A stretch of 64,000 nt of DNA from an uncultured Porphyromonadaceae bacterium (GTDB lineage: Bacteria > Bacteroidota > Bacteroidia > Bacteroidales > Muribaculaceae). Both the position numbers and the translations under genes were made by a program. Shown here piece after piece: positions 54,480 to 64,000 of this stretch; the stretch's first letter is position 1, and each line of letters opens with the position of its first letter. The notes below the pieces were generated by a model. That model was not told where the DNA came from and searched no databases. It saw only the letters and a list, made by a program, of their open reading frames with translations. The DNA is taken from assembly GCA_947643665.1 (NCBI GenBank), contig CANRWW010000012.1, positions 1-64,000 on the forward strand, given 5' to 3'.

Positions 54480-55082
54480 ATGCCAGATACATATTATACC
54501 ATAAAATCCAATAGCGAAGGAACATACCGTGAAAAAATGAGCCGATTTCTCGCCTTCGCACACCCTGTTGGATCATCCGCCGAAGCAAAAGTTATAATCA
54601 AAGAATACGCCAACAAATATTGTGATGCACGGCATGTATGTTGGGCATATATGATCGGGCCGAAACGCGATGAATACCAAAGCAACGACAATGGCGAGCC
54701 TTCTGGTACTGCCGGGAAACCGATTCTAGGGCAGATAAATTCTTTTAATCTTACAAACGTGGTGGTTATAGTCGTGCGCTATTTCGGAGGAATCAAGCTA
54801 GGCACTTCCGGACTTATTGTGGCATATCGCGAAGCAGCCCGCGAAGCTCTTGCGACAGCCGAAATAATCGAATGTCATGAGCAGCGCGAGCTGACTTTCA
54901 CATTTCCTTATCTTGCTATGAACGACGTAATGCGCGTGATTAAAAATCCCGAGATACGCATTGTTGAGCAACAGTTTGACAATTCATGCCGTATCACATT
55001 GGCCATCCGGGTTGATCTGGGAGATACATTGTACAACCGGCTAAAGGACATATCCGGTGTGACATTCATTGAAAAACCATGA
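54480..55082 (+). CDS. YigZ/IMPACT family protein
   Basis: The 200-residue protein has the UPF0029 N-terminal domain: DARHVCWAYMIG, SNDNGEPSGTAGKPILGQI and VVVIVVRYFGGIKLGTSGLI, all strongly conserved in YigZ/IMPACT. The bacterial protein's function is not well defined; the eukaryotic relative restrains the GCN2 stress kinase. It probably shares a transcript with the putative glycosyltransferase. Convergent with the DUF2148 gene, 5 nt apart. Confidence 0.9.
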   Translation: MPDTYYTIKSNSEGTYREKMSRFLAFAHPVGSSAEAKVIIKEYANKYCDARHVCWAYMIGPKRDEYQSNDNGEPSGTAGKPILGQINSFNLTNVVVIVVRYFGGIKLGTSGLIVAYREAAREALATAEIIECHEQRELTFTFPYLAMNDVMRVIKNPEIRIVEQQFDNSCRITLAIRVDLGDTLYNRLKDISGVTFIEKP

Positions 55083-55087
55083 GGCTG

Positions 55088-55618
55088 TCACCTGTCAAAA
55101 AACGGATTCTTTGATGACGCACTAAGAGGTATGCAATAATATTGCGAACATCCTTCAAGCAGGTCAAGCCTCTGGACTGCCATTCCCGCAGAAAACATCA
55201 CACGGCAATCTATACGGCAATCAGCTGCAGTGGCAACCGCAGATCCGATTGCGATACCTACATCCACACAATTCACAGCACACGGAGCGCTTTCTGGCTT
55301 CTCGTCACATGTGGGAAAGCCACAATGGCCGCAATTAAGCCCCATCTTGCAAATACGTGTGGCTATTACCAAAATCGCATCTGCAGCCAGAATATTGGCA
55401 GAATCACGCAAATAAACCGGACGCCCTGTCTCATCATGAAGCCGGATCATCTCATCGGAGATCTTCTTCAGGTCATCCCCCTCTACAAGCGCGCACTCAA
55501 TCAAGTCTGCACCTTTGGCTTTGGGAGCAGTACGGGCGGCGGTAAGCATACGCCGACCAGCTTCAATCACCCTGGAATGCCGGTCGGCACGTTCATTTAT
55601 TATCATCCGCTTAATCAA
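55088..55618 (-). CDS. DUF2148 ferredoxin-like domain protein
   Basis: The 176-residue protein has a cysteine-rich centre, [12 protein letters not shown]...CAVNCVDVG...CRIDCRV, which likely binds iron-sulfur cofactor. This is the DUF2148 family, found in anaerobes and with no known function. Its start overlaps the queA stop by 8 nt, so it is translated with queA. Confidence 0.82.
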   Translation of the reverse strand: MIKRMIINERADRHSRVIEAGRRMLTAARTAPKAKGADLIECALVEGDDLKKISDEMIRLHDETGRPVYLRDSANILAADAILVIATRICKMGLNCGHCGFPTCDEKPESAPCAVNCVDVGIAIGSAVATAADCRIDCRVMFSAGMAVQRLDLLEGCSQYYCIPLSASSKNPFFDR

Positions 55619-56663
55619 TTACAAGCATGGCATCGCCATACGCGCCAAACTGATAACCCTGTTCTATCGCTTCTTCATATGCCCGCATTACAAGCTGGTA
55701 GCCTCCGAATGCAGTCACCATCATAAGCATGGTGGAATACGGCATATGGAATCCTGTGACAAGAGCTGTTGTCACTGTAAAATCATATGGAGGGAATATG
55801 AATTTATTTGTCCATCCGGTATAGGTCTTCATATGTCCTCCCATGCTGACAGCACTCGCAATACCACGCAAAGTAGACGTTCCCACGGCACATACCTGTT
55901 TGCCATTATCCTTGGCATGGTTTACCATGTCTACCAATGCCTGGTCAACACTCATGTCCTCAGAGTCCATACGATGTTTGGTGAGATCCTCAACATCAAT
56001 ATCGCGGAAAGCGCCAAGTCCGCTATGCACGGTAAGATATCCCTGCTCCACCCCACGTATCTCAAGGCGTTTCATTACCTCACGGGAGAAATGAAGACCT
56101 GCCGCCGGGGCTACTACTGCTCCCTCATTGCGTGCGAAAATGGTCTGGTACATCTCTGCATCCTTTTCTGTAGGCTCACGCTTTATGTATTCAGGAAGTG
56201 GTGTGGATCCGAGTTTAAACAGATTCGCCTTAAATTCTTCATGACTTCCGTCATAAAGAAAACGCAAAGTGCGCCCACGCGAAGTCGTGTTATCTATAAC
56301 CTCAGCCACCATAGATTCGTCATCGCCGAAATATAGCTTGTTTCCTATACGAATTTTTCTGGCAGGCTCAACAAGGACATCCCACAACTTATGCTCCGAA
56401 TTTAATTCACGGAGAAGAAACACTTCTATTTTTGCACCAGTCTTCTCTTTATTACCATACAGGCGCGCCGGGAAAACCTGAGTATCATTAAACACCATTA
56501 TGTCTCCCTCATCAAAATAATTTATTATATCTTTGAAGACTTTGTGCTCTATGACACCGGTCTTGCGGTGAACCACCATCAACTTACATTCGTCACGGCT
56601 TTGTGGAGGATTCTGAGCAATAAGCTCTTCCGGCAACTTGAATTTGAATTGTGATAGCTTCAT
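55611..56663 (-). CDS. queA: S-adenosylmethionine:tRNA ribosyltransferase-isomerase
   Basis: QueA turns preQ1 in the tRNA anticodon into epoxyqueuosine. The 350-residue protein has [19 protein letters not shown] near the N-terminus, the central [24 protein letters not shown] and [12 protein letters not shown], all family landmarks. It follows truB by 35 nt and overlaps the DUF2148 gene. Confidence 0.94.
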   Translation of the reverse strand: MKLSQFKFKLPEELIAQNPPQSRDECKLMVVHRKTGVIEHKVFKDIINYFDEGDIMVFNDTQVFPARLYGNKEKTGAKIEVFLLRELNSEHKLWDVLVEPARKIRIGNKLYFGDDESMVAEVIDNTTSRGRTLRFLYDGSHEEFKANLFKLGSTPLPEYIKREPTEKDAEMYQTIFARNEGAVVAPAAGLHFSREVMKRLEIRGVEQGYLTVHSGLGAFRDIDVEDLTKHRMDSEDMSVDQALVDMVNHAKDNGKQVCAVGTSTLRGIASAVSMGGHMKTYTGWTNKFIFPPYDFTVTTALVTGFHMPYSTMLMMVTAFGGYQLVMRAYEEAIEQGYQFGAYGDAMLVID

Positions 56664-56698
56664 TTTCTTAGTTGGTTATTTTTGGGATGTTTTTTATT

Positions 56699-57535
56699 TC
56701 AATCTGATACGACGGACTTAGCCGAAACTCGCTCTGACCAAGGTTTTATATCCGCACCCTCATTACGGGTTGCAGCCCCCTCATATAAAATTGGAGGTAC
56801 AGTGATCTCATCATTGTCCTCATTGGCAATCAACATAGGCGATTCCGATAACAATTTTACCACCTCATCAATAGTAAGTGCATTCCCTAAGGTCGCACTC
56901 CCTACCGCATCACGGCGCAAAGATGAAAGATATGCCCCCGACTTAAGAGCAACTCCTATATCGCGTGCCAATGCACGAATATACGTACCTTTCGAACAAA
57001 CCACTCTGACAGTGATTTCATTCTGGGAAAAAGACAGCAAATCAATGGCCTCAATTACCAATGTCTTGGCTCTGAGCTCCACATCTTCGCCATTACGAGC
57101 CATTTTATACGCCCTATGTCCATCTACTTTTACAGCAGAATATACCGGAGGTACCTGATGGATTATACCTTTGAATTTGGCAAGTACCTCCTCCACCATT
57201 TCACGAGTAATATGAGAGACTGGATATGTGGCATCCACAGGCGTCTCCATATCAAATGAAGGTGTAGTCGCACCAAGAACTATTCCTGCTGTATAAGTCT
57301 TGACCCCAGCCTGGAGTTCGTCAATACGTTTTGTGGATTTGCCCGTACATATGACCATCACCCCGGTCGCTAAAGGATCCAATGTGCCGGCATGACCGAC
57401 CTTGAGCTTACGCACCCCAACCTTCCGGAGCCGGGACGACAATTGGCTTCGTACCTTCTTTACAACATGAAACGATGACCACCCATAGGGTTTGTCAATT
57501 ACAAATATTTCACCTTCAATGGGTCTGAGCATCAT
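56699..57535 (-). CDS. truB: tRNA pseudouridine(55) synthase
   Basis: TruB makes pseudouridine 55 in the T-loop of tRNAs. The 278-residue protein has KPYGWSSFHVV, the catalytic VGHAGTLDPLATGVM with its aspartate, and PPVYSAVKVDGHRAY. It is 30 nt downstream of uppP on the same strand, a typical Bacteroidetes arrangement. Confidence 0.94.
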   Translation of the reverse strand: MMLRPIEGEIFVIDKPYGWSSFHVVKKVRSQLSSRLRKVGVRKLKVGHAGTLDPLATGVMVICTGKSTKRIDELQAGVKTYTAGIVLGATTPSFDMETPVDATYPVSHITREMVEEVLAKFKGIIHQVPPVYSAVKVDGHRAYKMARNGEDVELRAKTLVIEAIDLLSFSQNEITVRVVCSKGTYIRALARDIGVALKSGAYLSSLRRDAVGSATLGNALTIDEVVKLLSESPMLIANEDNDEITVPPILYEGAATRNEGADIKPWSERVSAKSVVSD

Positions 57536-57565
57536 TCTCAGTGAGTTTATAAATCTGTATATTAT

Positions 57566-58405
57566 TTACCAGCAAATGCATAACAGGCCTACAGCCAGAC
57601 AATATATTGAGAACCATACAAGTTTACCCCTTGAGACTAGGCTTATCATCCATTTGCAGGCAAGGCATCCGACAATAAAAGATGCAAAGAAGCCTACTGC
57701 CATAGGAACTAATCCCACAGGAGAATCAATTTCACCTGGCGCCGCTCTCAATATTTTCACAAGACTCAACAATGCTTCACCAAGAATAGGTATGATTACC
57801 ATGAAGAAAGAAAATTGAGCGACTTGCTCACGTTTGTCGCCAAGAATGATACCAGTCGCAATCGTCGTACCTGACCGGCTCAGACCAGGCAATACCGCAA
57901 TAGCCTGGCCGATACCTATGACAAAAGCATCCACCCATGATATATTACGCCCCGAACGCGCATTTGCACTGAATTCACGGTTACGGAAAAAATGCGCAAA
58001 AGCCAGCAACAAAGCAGTCACACAAAGACATATCCCCACTGTAAGCAAATTATTGCCGCCATTTTCTGAAACTCCGAAAAACGAAGAAATCTCTTCTTTA
58101 AAGCATAGTCCTACTATACCGACCGGGATACAGGACAATAATATTTTCCATACATATCTGGTATTTTCATCACGGCGCAATGTGAAAAACGAGGTGCAAA
58201 GAGGCACAAAACGATGCCAAAGCACAACAACTGTAGACAATACCGTAGCCACATGAAGCACCAGATCAAATTGTAACGAATCTGCTCCGGATAATTTAAG
58301 TCCAAGTATCTGGCTGAAAATTTCAAGATGACCACTCGAACTTATTGGGAGATACTCAGCCAATCCCTGGACAATGCCTAAAACAAGGGCTTCAAACCAA
58401 TCCAT
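57566..58405 (-). CDS. uppP: Undecaprenyl-diphosphatase
   Basis: UppP (BacA) removes one phosphate from undecaprenyl diphosphate so that the carrier can be reused for wall and glycan synthesis. The 279-residue membrane protein has the active-site blocks EYLPISSSGHLEI and LPGLSRSGTTIATG and about eight membrane segments. It follows the DUF3098 gene by about 60 nt. Confidence 0.94.
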   Translation of the reverse strand: MDWFEALVLGIVQGLAEYLPISSSGHLEIFSQILGLKLSGADSLQFDLVLHVATVLSTVVVLWHRFVPLCTSFFTLRRDENTRYVWKILLSCIPVGIVGLCFKEEISSFFGVSENGGNNLLTVGICLCVTALLLAFAHFFRNREFSANARSGRNISWVDAFVIGIGQAIAVLPGLSRSGTTIATGIILGDKREQVAQFSFFMVIIPILGEALLSLVKILRAAPGEIDSPVGLVPMAVGFFASFIVGCLACKWMISLVSRGKLVWFSIYCLAVGLLCICW

Positions 58406-58468
58406 CTATCTTTTAAAATTTGTTTGGAAATGTTTAATCCAATCAGATTAATTATTAAACTGATACGG

Positions 58469-58768
58469 TTAATGATTATTTTTCAATGTCGGACGGACAA
58501 TAATTGAGATACCCATCGCTACAAATCCTATAAAAGTCATTGTAGGTCCTATCACAATACGACGTACACTGAATATGTCTGGATTAAATTCCTCAGTAGA
58601 AGCACCTCCCAGCATCAGCAAAAAACCAATTACAATAAGGGCACCGGAAATCGCCATCCAGATAAAATTTTTCCTGCACAATGGAAACTCCGAGTCTGTC
58701 TCTTTTAGCAGCTCCTTTGCCTTGTCAGAAGAAGATCGATCCTGTACAGTTTTTGGAAATATGGCCAT
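58469..58768 (-). CDS. DUF3098 membrane protein
   Basis: A 99-residue protein with two membrane segments (about 35-52 and 70-90) and a charged N-terminus. It matches DUF3098, a small Bacteroidetes family of unknown function. It sits between ftsX and uppP, its usual place, which hints at an envelope or division role. Confidence 0.8.
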   Translation of the reverse strand: MAIFPKTVQDRSSSDKAKELLKETDSEFPLCRKNFIWMAISGALIVIGFLLMLGGASTEEFNPDIFSVRRIVIGPTMTFIGFVAMGISIIVRPTLKNNH

Positions 58769-58812
58769 AATATTTTTGTATTATAATACTTTTCTAACAG
58801 TAGAAATGTCTG

Positions 58813-59688
58813 TCAATCAAACATCTCATCGTAATTTTTTCGCAAATACCTGTTCGTTGCAAAAAAAGCTGCAATCGTACAGATCAAAACACCAAGTATC
58901 ACCATCGCGCCACAGATGATTCCTATGGCATCCCATGGTAAAAATGTCGTCAAGAGATTTTTTTCCCAACTATCCACCCATACCACGATTGCACAAAGCA
59001 ACCCTGATGCCAAAACGCCGGCTATAATGCCTTGCCAACAATTTATCATAATAAACGGACGGCGTATGAATCCGCCTGTAGCACCGACCAGCTTCATTGT
59101 GTGTATAAGAAACCGACGGGAATATACAGTCAAACGGACAGTATTGTTTATAAGCACAAATGATATCAGCAACAATGCTACCGCTATAACTGCCAATATA
59201 AGGTTGAGATATTGGGCATTACGATTGAGATTGCCTATCATTTCCGTATTGGCTGTCGCTTCCTCTACTTGCGGCATCGCATTCCACATTGCCACTATTG
59301 CAGTAATACTGTCAACATTCGCATATGCTTCCTTCATACGGATTTCAAGCATTGGGGAATAAGGATTCACCCCAAGAAGCTCCACAAGTTCCTCGCCGCC
59401 ATCTTTGGTCTCTTCCGCCATAACCTCCTCGGCGGAAAGATATTTGAAATCTGAAATATAACCAGCTTCTGTGCAAATAGCAGTCAGCGAATCAACCGCA
59501 GCCTGGCCAACACTGTCTACCAGAACCACAGTAAATCCCATTTTCTCTTTTATCTGACGATTTATACCGTGAAACGTTATATTTATAGACCCGACAAGAC
59601 CTATGATGAAAAGCACTAACATGACACTTATTGTAGAAGTCACATAGTCTCCCCATCCAGTCAGGCGGTTACGATTTTTGCTATTCAT
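58813..59688 (-). CDS. ftsX: Cell-division protein FtsX
   Basis: FtsX and the ATPase FtsE form an ABC-type complex that activates wall hydrolases at the septum. The 291-residue protein has the FtsX layout: one membrane segment at about 15-38, a periplasmic domain (to ~165), and three C-terminal membrane segments. ftsE is not next to it, as is often so in Bacteroidetes. It heads the ftsX-DUF3098-uppP-truB-queA-DUF2148 run. A minus-strand TAATTTTG at 59774-59767 with CTTG at 59798-59795 is its likely promoter. Confidence 0.88.
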   Translation of the reverse strand: MNSKNRNRLTGWGDYVTSTISVMLVLFIIGLVGSINITFHGINRQIKEKMGFTVVLVDSVGQAAVDSLTAICTEAGYISDFKYLSAEEVMAEETKDGGEELVELLGVNPYSPMLEIRMKEAYANVDSITAIVAMWNAMPQVEEATANTEMIGNLNRNAQYLNLILAVIAVALLLISFVLINNTVRLTVYSRRFLIHTMKLVGATGGFIRRPFIMINCWQGIIAGVLASGLLCAIVVWVDSWEKNLLTTFLPWDAIGIICGAMVILGVLICTIAAFFATNRYLRKNYDEMFD

Positions 59689-59766
59689 AATACCTTAGAT
59701 GTACTAACCTTTGGCGTAAAGACTTGCAAGACACCCCGGACACGGGCATAATCTTCCAAACCATTG

Positions 59767-59798
59767 CAAAATTACAACATGAGACCGCCCATGTCAAG
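59767..59798 (-). promoter_or_regulatory. Promoter of the ftsX run
   Basis: On the minus strand CTTG (59798-59795), 20-nt spacer, TAATTTTG (59774-59767). The leader to ftsX is about 70 nt. Confidence 0.6.
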
Positions 59799-59848
59799 CA
59801 TTTTAACAACTTTTTTGCTTTTAAATCTCTTACACTTCTTTTGAAGAC

Positions 59849-61234
59849 CTATGCGAGTTCACAAAGCAACGTCGCCGAAGAACTTCCTACAACCCTCACC
59901 TTCACCAGATCACCTACGTGGAAATCACCTGCCGGGAACACGGCAGCTTTATTCTGCGAAGTTCGCCCCATCCATTGTGAAACACTGCGTTTTGAAACAC
60001 CTTCCACAAGCACCTCAAACACCTTGCCGACATCAGCGGCATTGGACTCTGCCGAAAGCGTGTTCTGAAGGGATATCATCCTGTTCAAACGATCTATCTT
60101 AATATCCTCAGGTACATTGTCGGGCATAGTTCGGGAAGCCAGAGTGCCCGGCCTTTCCGAGTATTTAAACATAAACGCAGAGTCAAAGGCGGCCTCCCTC
60201 ATAAGCGATAATGTATCCTGGAAATCCTCTTCCGATTCATTATGGAAACCGGTAAACAAATCGGTAGAAATACCGCAATCCGGTATCCTTGACCGGATCG
60301 CCTTTATACGATCCAAATACCACTCCCTCGTGTATTTACGGTTCATCGCCTTAAGCACTGAGTTGCTTCCTGACTGAACCGGCAAATGTATATGTTTGCA
60401 AATATTTGGATATTTGGCTATGACATCAATAGTCTCATCGCTCATATCTTTAGGATGGGATGTGGTAAAACGTACACGCATCTCAGGAACTGCTTCTGCC
60501 ACTATGGCAAGCAATACAGGGAAAGTCACCTCACCCCTTTTCGGATCCATGAAGCTATAACTGTTGACATTCTGACCGAGAAGCGTCACCTCCTTGAACC
60601 CTTTGAGACGCAAGTCTGCCACCTCTCCTAGAATACTGTCAACCTCACGGCTGCGCTCCCTTCCGCGTGTGTAAGGCACAATGCAATATGAACAGAAATT
60701 ATTGCATCCCCGCATTATGCTTACAAAACCGCTCACACGGTTTCCGCCGATACGGCTTGGAATCACATCACGATATGTCTCGGTTGTACTTAGCTCCACA
60801 TTTATAGCCTTCTCGCCGTTTTCAACCGAGGCGAATAAATTTGGCAGATCCATATACGCGTCAGGACCGGCGACAAGGTCAACGCCATGTTCATTGATAA
60901 GCAACTCTTTCACACGCTCTGCCATGCAACCGATTACACCCACAATAAAACGGCGGGCGCTTTTGCGGCGACGCAATGACGCAAAATATTGTAATCTTGA
61001 AAATATTTTTTGTTCTGCATTATCGCGTATGGAACAGGTGTTCAGAAGCACTGCATCTGCTTCTTCCACATTATCGGCATTGATGTAGCCTGCCATACCC
61101 ATTATAGAGGCCACCACCTCGCTGTCAGCCACATTCATCTGACAGCCATATGTTTCTATATACAGTTTCTTTTCCCCGTCCGAATTATCGGATCCCCAAG
61201 ATGTCTTTGTATAGCAACTGTTATTCTTATCCAT
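59849..61234 (-). CDS. miaB: tRNA-2-methylthio-N6-isopentenyladenosine synthase MiaB
   Basis: MiaB adds a methylthio group to isopentenyladenosine 37 of tRNAs. The 461-residue protein has the N-terminal UPF0004 domain with TYGCQMNVADSE and two further cysteines for one [4Fe-4S] cluster, the radical-SAM CNNFCSYCIVPYTRG motif, and a C-terminal TRAM domain (about 395-460). The start at 61234 gives MDKNNSCYTK ahead of the domain. Single gene. Confidence 0.93.
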   Translation of the reverse strand: MDKNNSCYTKTSWGSDNSDGEKKLYIETYGCQMNVADSEVVASIMGMAGYINADNVEEADAVLLNTCSIRDNAEQKIFSRLQYFASLRRRKSARRFIVGVIGCMAERVKELLINEHGVDLVAGPDAYMDLPNLFASVENGEKAINVELSTTETYRDVIPSRIGGNRVSGFVSIMRGCNNFCSYCIVPYTRGRERSREVDSILGEVADLRLKGFKEVTLLGQNVNSYSFMDPKRGEVTFPVLLAIVAEAVPEMRVRFTTSHPKDMSDETIDVIAKYPNICKHIHLPVQSGSNSVLKAMNRKYTREWYLDRIKAIRSRIPDCGISTDLFTGFHNESEEDFQDTLSLMREAAFDSAFMFKYSERPGTLASRTMPDNVPEDIKIDRLNRMISLQNTLSAESNAADVGKVFEVLVEGVSKRSVSQWMGRTSQNKAAVFPAGDFHVGDLVKVRVVGSSSATLLCELA

Positions 61235-61330
61235 AAATTACGATTCGTCATCCTTAAAATCCCGTCACAAGAACTGTCCAGCCAAAATCATCACCCTACC
61301 GGTTATGTGCTGAAAAACATGTGTACAAAA

Positions 61331-61362
61331 TTTGCCAAATGACAGTAAAAAGCCTAATTTTG
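61331..61362 (+). promoter_or_regulatory. Promoter of the CoA-transferase gene
   Basis: TTTG (61331-61334), 20-nt spacer, TAATTTTG (61355-61362): both elements exact. Leader of about 107 nt. Confidence 0.75.
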
Positions 61363-61475
61363 TGCAAAAATAGTAAAACTGTGCCTTTTCCACAACATCC
61401 ACAGACACAAAATTTCAATATCACGGATATGTGGAAATCATGACACACTAAAATATTATCACCTTAAAGTTTGCT

Positions 61476-62969
61476 ATGGCTTATAATTTTATCACCGCAA
61501 AAGAAGCGGCTGAGATGATTAACAACGGTGACACCATCGGCCTGTCTGGCTTTACCGCACCCGGTGTACCAAAATCTATTCTAGAAGAGGTGGCACACAA
61601 AGCTGCCGCTGAGCATGAGCAGGGACGTGAATTCAAAGTAAACATATTCACCGGAGCATCAACGAGCGACCACGTAGACGGCATACTGGCCCGTAATAAC
61701 GCCATAAACATGCGGGCACCGTACCAGAACACTCCAGATCTGCGCAAACGCATAAATGCCCATGACGCGCATTATTTTGACAGGCATCTTTCAGAGATGG
61801 CCCAAGAAACCAGATATGGGTTCTACGGCGATATTGATGTAGCCGTAATTGAAGCTGCTGCTATCTCGGAAGATGGAGAAGTACTCCTCGGATGCGGCCT
61901 TGGAAACATACCGACTTATGCCCCAAAGGCCAAACATATATTCATTGAGCTTAATGAGGCACTTCCCCAGTCGCTTCTCGGAATGCATGACATATATCTT
62001 CCTGCAGATCCCCCTTACCGCCGCGAGATACCTATTTACAGCCCAAGCGACCGCGCAGGACGCCCAACCCTGAAAATAGACCCCTCGAAAGTGCGTGGTA
62101 TAGTGCGCACCAACATGCTTGACGGAGTAAAGCCTTTCACCAAGCCAGATGCCATATCGGAGAAAATCGGAGCCAACGTTGTCCAATTTCTCATCAGCGA
62201 ATATAGAAAAGGACGCATTCCTAAAGAATTCCTCCCATTGCAAAGCGGTGTGGGCAACGTTGCCAATGCAGTGCTTCATTACCTTTGCATGGACAAAGAG
62301 TTGCCAAACTTCATGATGTATACCGAAGTCGTGCAGGACTCTGTACTTGAGCTCCTACGTGCAGGAAAATGCACATTTGCCAGCACATGCTCAATGACAT
62401 TCTCCGACGAAGTGGAACGTCAGTTATTTGCAGATCTTGATTTCTTCCATGACAAAATCCTCATGCGTCCGGCAGAAATATCCAACAACCCTGAAATTAT
62501 CAGGAGGCTTGGTGTCATTGCCATGAATACCGCTCTTGAAGCGGATATTTTCGGCGGGGTGAACTCGACACATGTATTGGGCACACGCATGATGAACGGC
62601 ATAGGAGGATCAGGAGACTTTACACGCAATGCATATATATCCATCTTCTCATGTCCTTCAGTAACCAAGGAAGGCCTTATCAGCAACATCGTGCCAATGG
62701 TGTCACATGCCGACCACAGCGAACATTCTGTTGATATACTTATTACAGATCAAGGTATTGCAGACCTACGCGCCAAAGATCCGTTGCAGCGAGCCAAAGA
62801 AATCATTGACAACTGCGCACATCCCGATTATCGCCCCATTCTACGTGACTACCTCAAGCTCGCCAAAGGTGGCCAGACTCCGGCCACACTACACGCGGCC
62901 TATGAATTCCACACGGAATTCGCAAAGTCCGGCGACATGCGCAATGTGGACTTTTCCAAATTTGCATGA
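61476..62969 (+). CDS. Succinate CoA-transferase (acetyl-CoA hydrolase/transferase family)
   Basis: The 497-residue protein moves coenzyme A between succinate and acetate or propionate, an end step of Bacteroidales fermentation. It shows SGFTAPGVPKSI, GCGLGNIPTYAP, the active-site MYTEVVQDSV (the glutamate forms the CoA thioester), GGVNSTHVLGTRMMNGIGGSG and ITDQGIADLR. Length and motifs fit the SCACT/propionyl-CoA:succinate branch, not bacterial acetyl-CoA hydrolase proper. The exact donor and acceptor cannot be told from sequence. Confidence 0.9.
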   Translation: MAYNFITAKEAAEMINNGDTIGLSGFTAPGVPKSILEEVAHKAAAEHEQGREFKVNIFTGASTSDHVDGILARNNAINMRAPYQNTPDLRKRINAHDAHYFDRHLSEMAQETRYGFYGDIDVAVIEAAAISEDGEVLLGCGLGNIPTYAPKAKHIFIELNEALPQSLLGMHDIYLPADPPYRREIPIYSPSDRAGRPTLKIDPSKVRGIVRTNMLDGVKPFTKPDAISEKIGANVVQFLISEYRKGRIPKEFLPLQSGVGNVANAVLHYLCMDKELPNFMMYTEVVQDSVLELLRAGKCTFASTCSMTFSDEVERQLFADLDFFHDKILMRPAEISNNPEIIRRLGVIAMNTALEADIFGGVNSTHVLGTRMMNGIGGSGDFTRNAYISIFSCPSVTKEGLISNIVPMVSHADHSEHSVDILITDQGIADLRAKDPLQRAKEIIDNCAHPDYRPILRDYLKLAKGGQTPATLHAAYEFHTEFAKSGDMRNVDFSKFA

Positions 62970-63017
62970 ACGGCTTATAAGCAGTCAACGGCTCAATATT
63001 TTCAACCATATTAATAC

Positions 63018-63063
63018 CACGAAGGCGTGTCACGACAATATTGTCTAACGGCACGCCTTCGTG
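63018..63063 (+). terminator. Terminator of the CoA-transferase gene
   Basis: CACGAAGGCGTG (63018-63029) and CACGCCTTCGTG (63052-63063) pair perfectly, with an inner ACAATATTGT palindrome. The next start lies 36 nt on. Confidence 0.65.
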
Positions 63064-63099
63064 CGCCAGTTATAGTAGCACCTCCTCTCAATTATAAAC

Positions 63100-64000
63100 A
63101 TGAAGTTCTCATCCATACGTACCCGGATAAAGCCTTGGATGCTGCCAATTGCAATGTTGCTGGGCATTATATTACACAACTATATCGGTTATGTAGCCTT
63201 TTTGTCAAAATATATAATTTTTGCGATGCTGCTTATTACATATACACGACTCAAAATCAAAGATTTTCAAATCGGCGGCTACATATGGTGGCTTCTTGCG
63301 GCACAGATATTCGGAGCAGTTGGAGCTTATTTTATCATTAAACCTTTAAACGAACTTATAGCTCAAGGTGTATTTATCTGCATTATATGCCCTACAGCCA
63401 CAGCCGCTCCTGTCATTACCGGAATGTTAGGAGGATCCATATCAAAAGTCGCTACATATTCTCTTTTCAGCAATATCGCAATTGCATTACTTGCTCCCCC
63501 GCTGCTTTCATGGCTTGGCACTGAAGGAGGAACCAATACAAATATCGGCTTCGCAGACTCATTATATAAAATATCAATCACGGTGTTACCATTGATTCTA
63601 GGTCCGTTAGTGGTTGCATTTATTATGAAGAAATATGCTCCAAAAGCACACAAGTCACTTTCAACGCATCAGGGACTATCTTTCTACATCTGGGCACTTG
63701 CATTGATCATCGTTGTAGGAAACTCTGTAAGTTTCATACTTAAAGAACCGGCATCAATGATTCCTGTGATAATCCTTTTAGCTTTGGCATCTCTTTTGGC
63801 ATGTATCGCACAATTTGCAGCTGGAAGGGCAATAGGAGGACGATATGGAGATAAAATATCCGGAGCCCAAAGCCTGGGACAAAAAAATACAGTACTAGCC
63901 ATATGGCTTGCATTGTCATATCTTAACCCTGTTGTTTCAATTGCCCCCGCCGCATATGTAGCATGGCACAATACAATTAACTCATGGCAAATTTATCGCC
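63100..64000 (+). CDS. BASS family transporter (bile acid:sodium symporter-like), partial
   Basis: The frame opens at ATG 63100 and runs off the window end, giving at least 300 residues of a membrane protein with eight or more segments. It has ICPTATAAPVITGMLGG and, later, SLGQKNTVLAIWLAL, which match the two conserved discontinuous-helix regions of BASS (SBF) transporters that bind sodium and substrate. The substrate could be a bile acid or another organic anion. No good promoter was seen between it and the CoA-transferase. Confidence 0.78.
   Translation, partial: MKFSSIRTRIKPWMLPIAMLLGIILHNYIGYVAFLSKYIIFAMLLITYTRLKIKDFQIGGYIWWLLAAQIFGAVGAYFIIKPLNELIAQGVFICIICPTATAAPVITGMLGGSISKVATYSLFSNIAIALLAPPLLSWLGTEGGTNTNIGFADSLYKISITVLPLILGPLVVAFIMKKYAPKAHKSLSTHQGLSFYIWALALIIVVGNSVSFILKEPASMIPVIILLALASLLACIAQFAAGRAIGGRYGDKISGAQSLGQKNTVLAIWLALSYLNPVVSIAPAAYVAWHNTINSWQIYR

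Noticed and set aside
1-64000. tRNA genes, CRISPR arrays, insertion sequences or prophage
   Set aside because: No cloverleaf with a GTTCRA T-loop, no regular spacer-repeat array, no transposase or integrase gene and no phage genes were seen.

Overview
The window reads as a piece of chromosome from a Bacteroidales gut bacterium, most likely Muribaculaceae-like (the family is inference). The signs are: many promoters of the Bacteroidetes type (TAnnTTTG, often with TTTG or GTTG about 20 nt upstream); few Shine-Dalgarno sequences; a glycine-lipid acyltransferase pair (GlsA/GlsB type); Bacteroidetes-only families (DUF5606, DUF3098); a MalQ with N-terminal CBM20 modules; a class II (B12) ribonucleotide reductase; and a Wzi-type capsule protein. 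No tRNA, rRNA, CRISPR array, transposase or prophage was seen. Most genes are intact housekeeping or carbohydrate genes.

Layout. 0-9 kb: an AmgK-like kinase/RapZ fusion, a DUF5606 protein, purT, malQ, an MCE/MlaD protein and an N-acetylmuramoyl-L-alanine amidase. 9-13 kb: dnaA, a roughly 1 kb non-coding region with a strong promoter and a structured leader, a cysteine-free TlpA-like protein, and galM. 13-26 kb: priA, nrdJ, the aspartate decarboxylase/antiporter pair, a nitroreductase, a small unknown gene and valS. 26-32 kb: a sugar permease coupled to a PfkB kinase, a DPP-type S9 peptidase and a porin. 32-43 kb: a META-domain lipoprotein, then a galactan/galactose block (clan GH-A hydrolase, GH53, GH2, galK, a UTP-dependent nucleotidyltransferase, galE).

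43-53 kb: murI, then a long minus-strand run made of wzi, a lipocalin-like lipoprotein, a LegB-like dehydratase, an ATP-grasp enzyme, a NeuB/LegI-type synthase, prmC, recX and comF, with the glycine-lipid acyltransferases upstream of it. 53-64 kb: a MAF/GT42-like putative glycosyltransferase, a YigZ protein, the minus-strand run ftsX-DUF3098-uppP-truB-queA-DUF2148, miaB, a succinate CoA-transferase and the 5' part of a BASS-family transporter cut by the window end.

How genes work together. The GH53/GH2 enzymes would release galactose from beta-1,4-galactan. GalK, the nucleotidyltransferase and GalE could then carry it to UDP-glucose; no galT is present here. AspT and Asd form an aspartate/alanine exchange-decarboxylation cycle that can make proton motive force. 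LegB, the ATP-grasp enzyme and the NeuB-family synthase next to Wzi point to a nonulosonic-acid-containing surface glycan, but the rest of that pathway is not in the window. Several starts were moved because a clear promoter lies inside or against the longest possible reading frame (purT, the nitroreductase, the amidase, the META protein, wzi).
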